From Climacteris rufus (taxonomy: Eukaryota > Chordata > Aves > Passeriformes > Climacteridae): DNA of 64,000 nucleotides. A program made the position numbers and the translations under genes. Shown piece by piece: positions 62,017 to 64,000 of this stretch; positions within the stretch are counted from its first letter, which is position 1; each line of letters starts with the position of its first letter. The stretch spans positions 1 to 64,000 of the forward strand of contig VZRZ01001077.1 in NCBI GenBank assembly GCA_013398175.1. Reading direction: 5' to 3'. The notes under the pieces are model-generated. The model searched no databases, was not told where the DNA came from, and saw nothing but the letters and a program-made list of their open reading frames with translations.

Positions 62017-64000
62017 ATCACAGCCTTTCATTACCAATGTAATGAAAATTGTAGATTTAACTTTTCAGTGTGCACTGAAGCACACCAGCCCCTCATTCGT
62101 TCCCAATGACATGCTCACAATTTCCTAAACAATAAAGACCTGTTGCTGAGGCATTTAATTGTGAAAGCCACACATTTCTTTGCCCTGTCTGATTCAAACT
62201 TCCCTGTCTGATACCAATATGCTTTGGCTGACTAAAAGGTGAAATTCAGGTGATGCCCATTGTTCCAGCTGAGGACTGTGTTTGCTGTGCACTGTCAGCT
62301 GATGCTGCCAGAAACCATTATCCCTTCCTCTCTTTGCAACACAGATTTCTCCCCATCTCTGGTGTTCTGACAGAAGCCCTGGAAGGTTATATATTGTTTT
62401 CACGTGAAAATCCTAGAAGTAAACCAATTCTTACAGTTATGGAAATAGCAGAGATTTTGAAGTCTTTGAAAACTGGCTTTCTTTTCAGGAGGGTGATGGA
62501 AGAAATCACGGAGTTTGTCTTATGTGCCTGAAGCCACTCTGGTGTTCAGAGACAGCAGACACTGTGCACATCATTTGAAATAATCGATGACTCAGCAGCT
62601 TGGTCCCATCTCCCAGGGTGATGGGCTTACGAGCCATTGATCTCTCATCCAATATGCAATTATATATCTCTCTCTTCCACTCTTTCCCCGGGGTTGCACC
62701 CGTGATCAGAGTGGATTGATTCTGTACCACAGGGAGCTGGGTGTTTTCATTTTTGCAGGGGATGAGCAGGATTTACTGAGCTTCACAGAGCCTGGGTGTT
62801 GGCCACTAAAGGGAAGCACATTTCATGGGAAATTGAAGTGGAGGGTCAAAGAGAACAACTGAGGCTTTTTCTCATTCTGCTTCGTTCTCATATAATGGGG
62901 CATCATTAAAATTTCTGGTTAAAAGATGATAAAGCTCACAGAATTCAGCTGATATTCAGAAAAGGAATTCGAGTGTTGGAGAAAACCCTGTCTTTTAAAC
63001 TGTTCTTGTTTCCAGATTCACATTCTGTGGTAGTTTTCCATGCTAATATTATCTTGGAATTGGGAGGCTATTATTGGAATTCCACCCTCTAATACAGCCA
63101 TTCCATTATTTTGGTGCTGTGCACTTCATATGACCTTTTTTTTGTGGCTTGCCTGCTGCCTATTCTTATTCTTTTTGCTATTTTCAGTTTTCCAGCCCCA
63201 TGGGAAAGGAATATCTGCACTGACTAATAATGACAATATAGTCTGCTAGAATAAGCAAAATGGTTCCTCAAGCAGTTACAGCCCAGTGTGTTTATGAAGT
63301 TCAGGACTTACAGCAGTCTCATCACAGTGGTAGTCCCCTCTATTCCCACTGAAGTTCCTGAGTGTTTTGCCATCACCTCATTCATTTGAAGAGAGCAGGA
63401 ACAGCTGCTGTTCCAACAAAATTTACAAGACCATGTAAAATTGTAAAGAACATGAATATGATGAATGCGGGCGTTACTGGGTTTTTCCTCCTCTATTGAA
63501 TCACAGGCTTTTTTTAGAGCAACACAGTTTACAAACAATAAGAAATGAAACCTTAAAATTTTGAAGCTACGAAAGAACAAGAATCTGCAAAAAAATCAGG
63601 ATCAGAAAATTAAGTTTATATGCCTACACAGTAAAACTGAGATTAGAAACATACACTTGGACTCTCAGCAGAATGTTTTTATGAGGTAAGAGTAGTACCA
63701 AACAGGCAGGAAAATTGGCAGATACCTTTTGGTCTCTCTTGCCCTCAGTGCTGGGCCCATGGTTCCTGCCCAAGGAAGACTGGTGCCCCCTGAGCAGCCA
63801 TGATGACTCTGTAGTACTGAAAACTTGGAAGTGCCAGGAGACACCTTGCTCTACTCCAGAAGGCTGGCTTGGAAGCTAGATCCATCCTGCTTTCAAAAGT
63901 TTATTTTGAAAGACCTAAAAGTTAACAGAATTTTGAAGATATGTTATTGGTAGTGTTGTATATATGGCTGAAATCCAGAGGATGGATTTAGAGCAAAGAA
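62017..64000. other. Intergenic DNA to the window end, no gene recognised
   Basis: No supported exon or repeat. Small plus-strand frames (62250-62531, 63040-63249) have no recognised motif. If gene order is as in human, WNK2 would be expected beyond this side, but I see no kinase-domain exon. Confidence 0.35.

Overview
This is a 64 kb piece of a bird nuclear genome, probably a songbird. The evidence is many 5'-truncated CR1 LINE copies ending in the typical bird tail (ttctatgattctatg or its reverse complement), several solo LTRs of bird endogenous retroviruses, and one intron-containing vertebrate gene. I found no prokaryotic genes, CRISPR array, tRNA or rRNA. Most open frames of 60-140 codons look like chance; the longest ones cross GC-rich DNA or tandem repeats that happen to lack stops.

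The one gene I can support is NINJ1 (ninjurin-1), on the minus strand. Its full coding sequence can be assembled from three exons: exon 1 at 30893-30822 inside a CpG island, exon 2 at 22416-22182, and exon 3 at 17414-17260. All splice sites are GT-AG and the phases match. The product is 153 residues (human NINJ1 has 152). A consensus splice donor lies 6 nt after the stop codon, so the 3' UTR probably continues in a further non-coding exon nearer the left end, which I could not place.

Layout: 1-17.2 kb is the NINJ1 3' flank, with CR1 copies in both orientations and one LTR-like element (about 7995-8547). 17.2-30.9 kb is NINJ1; its introns carry three CR1 fragments, an exact 43-bp tandem duplication, and an 18-bp GC-rich minisatellite ending 42 bp from the exon-1 donor. 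30.2-31.1 kb is the CpG island promoter. 31.1-64 kb is gene-free as far as I can see, with sparse CR1 copies, three solo LTRs (44.5-45.1, 48.0-48.6 and 52.9-53.4 kb) and a 52-bp higher-order minisatellite (49.4-49.9 kb). The two unresolved bases I noticed (30779 and 49477) sit inside or at the edge of the two minisatellites, so those arrays may be mis-sized in the assembly.

In human, NINJ1 lies between CARD19 and WNK2 on 9q22, a region that is Z-linked in birds. I recognised neither neighbour here. I found no new multi-gene system. The points most worth a second look are the NINJ1 gene structure and its altered adhesion segment, the two minisatellites, and the LTR and CR1 rearrangements.
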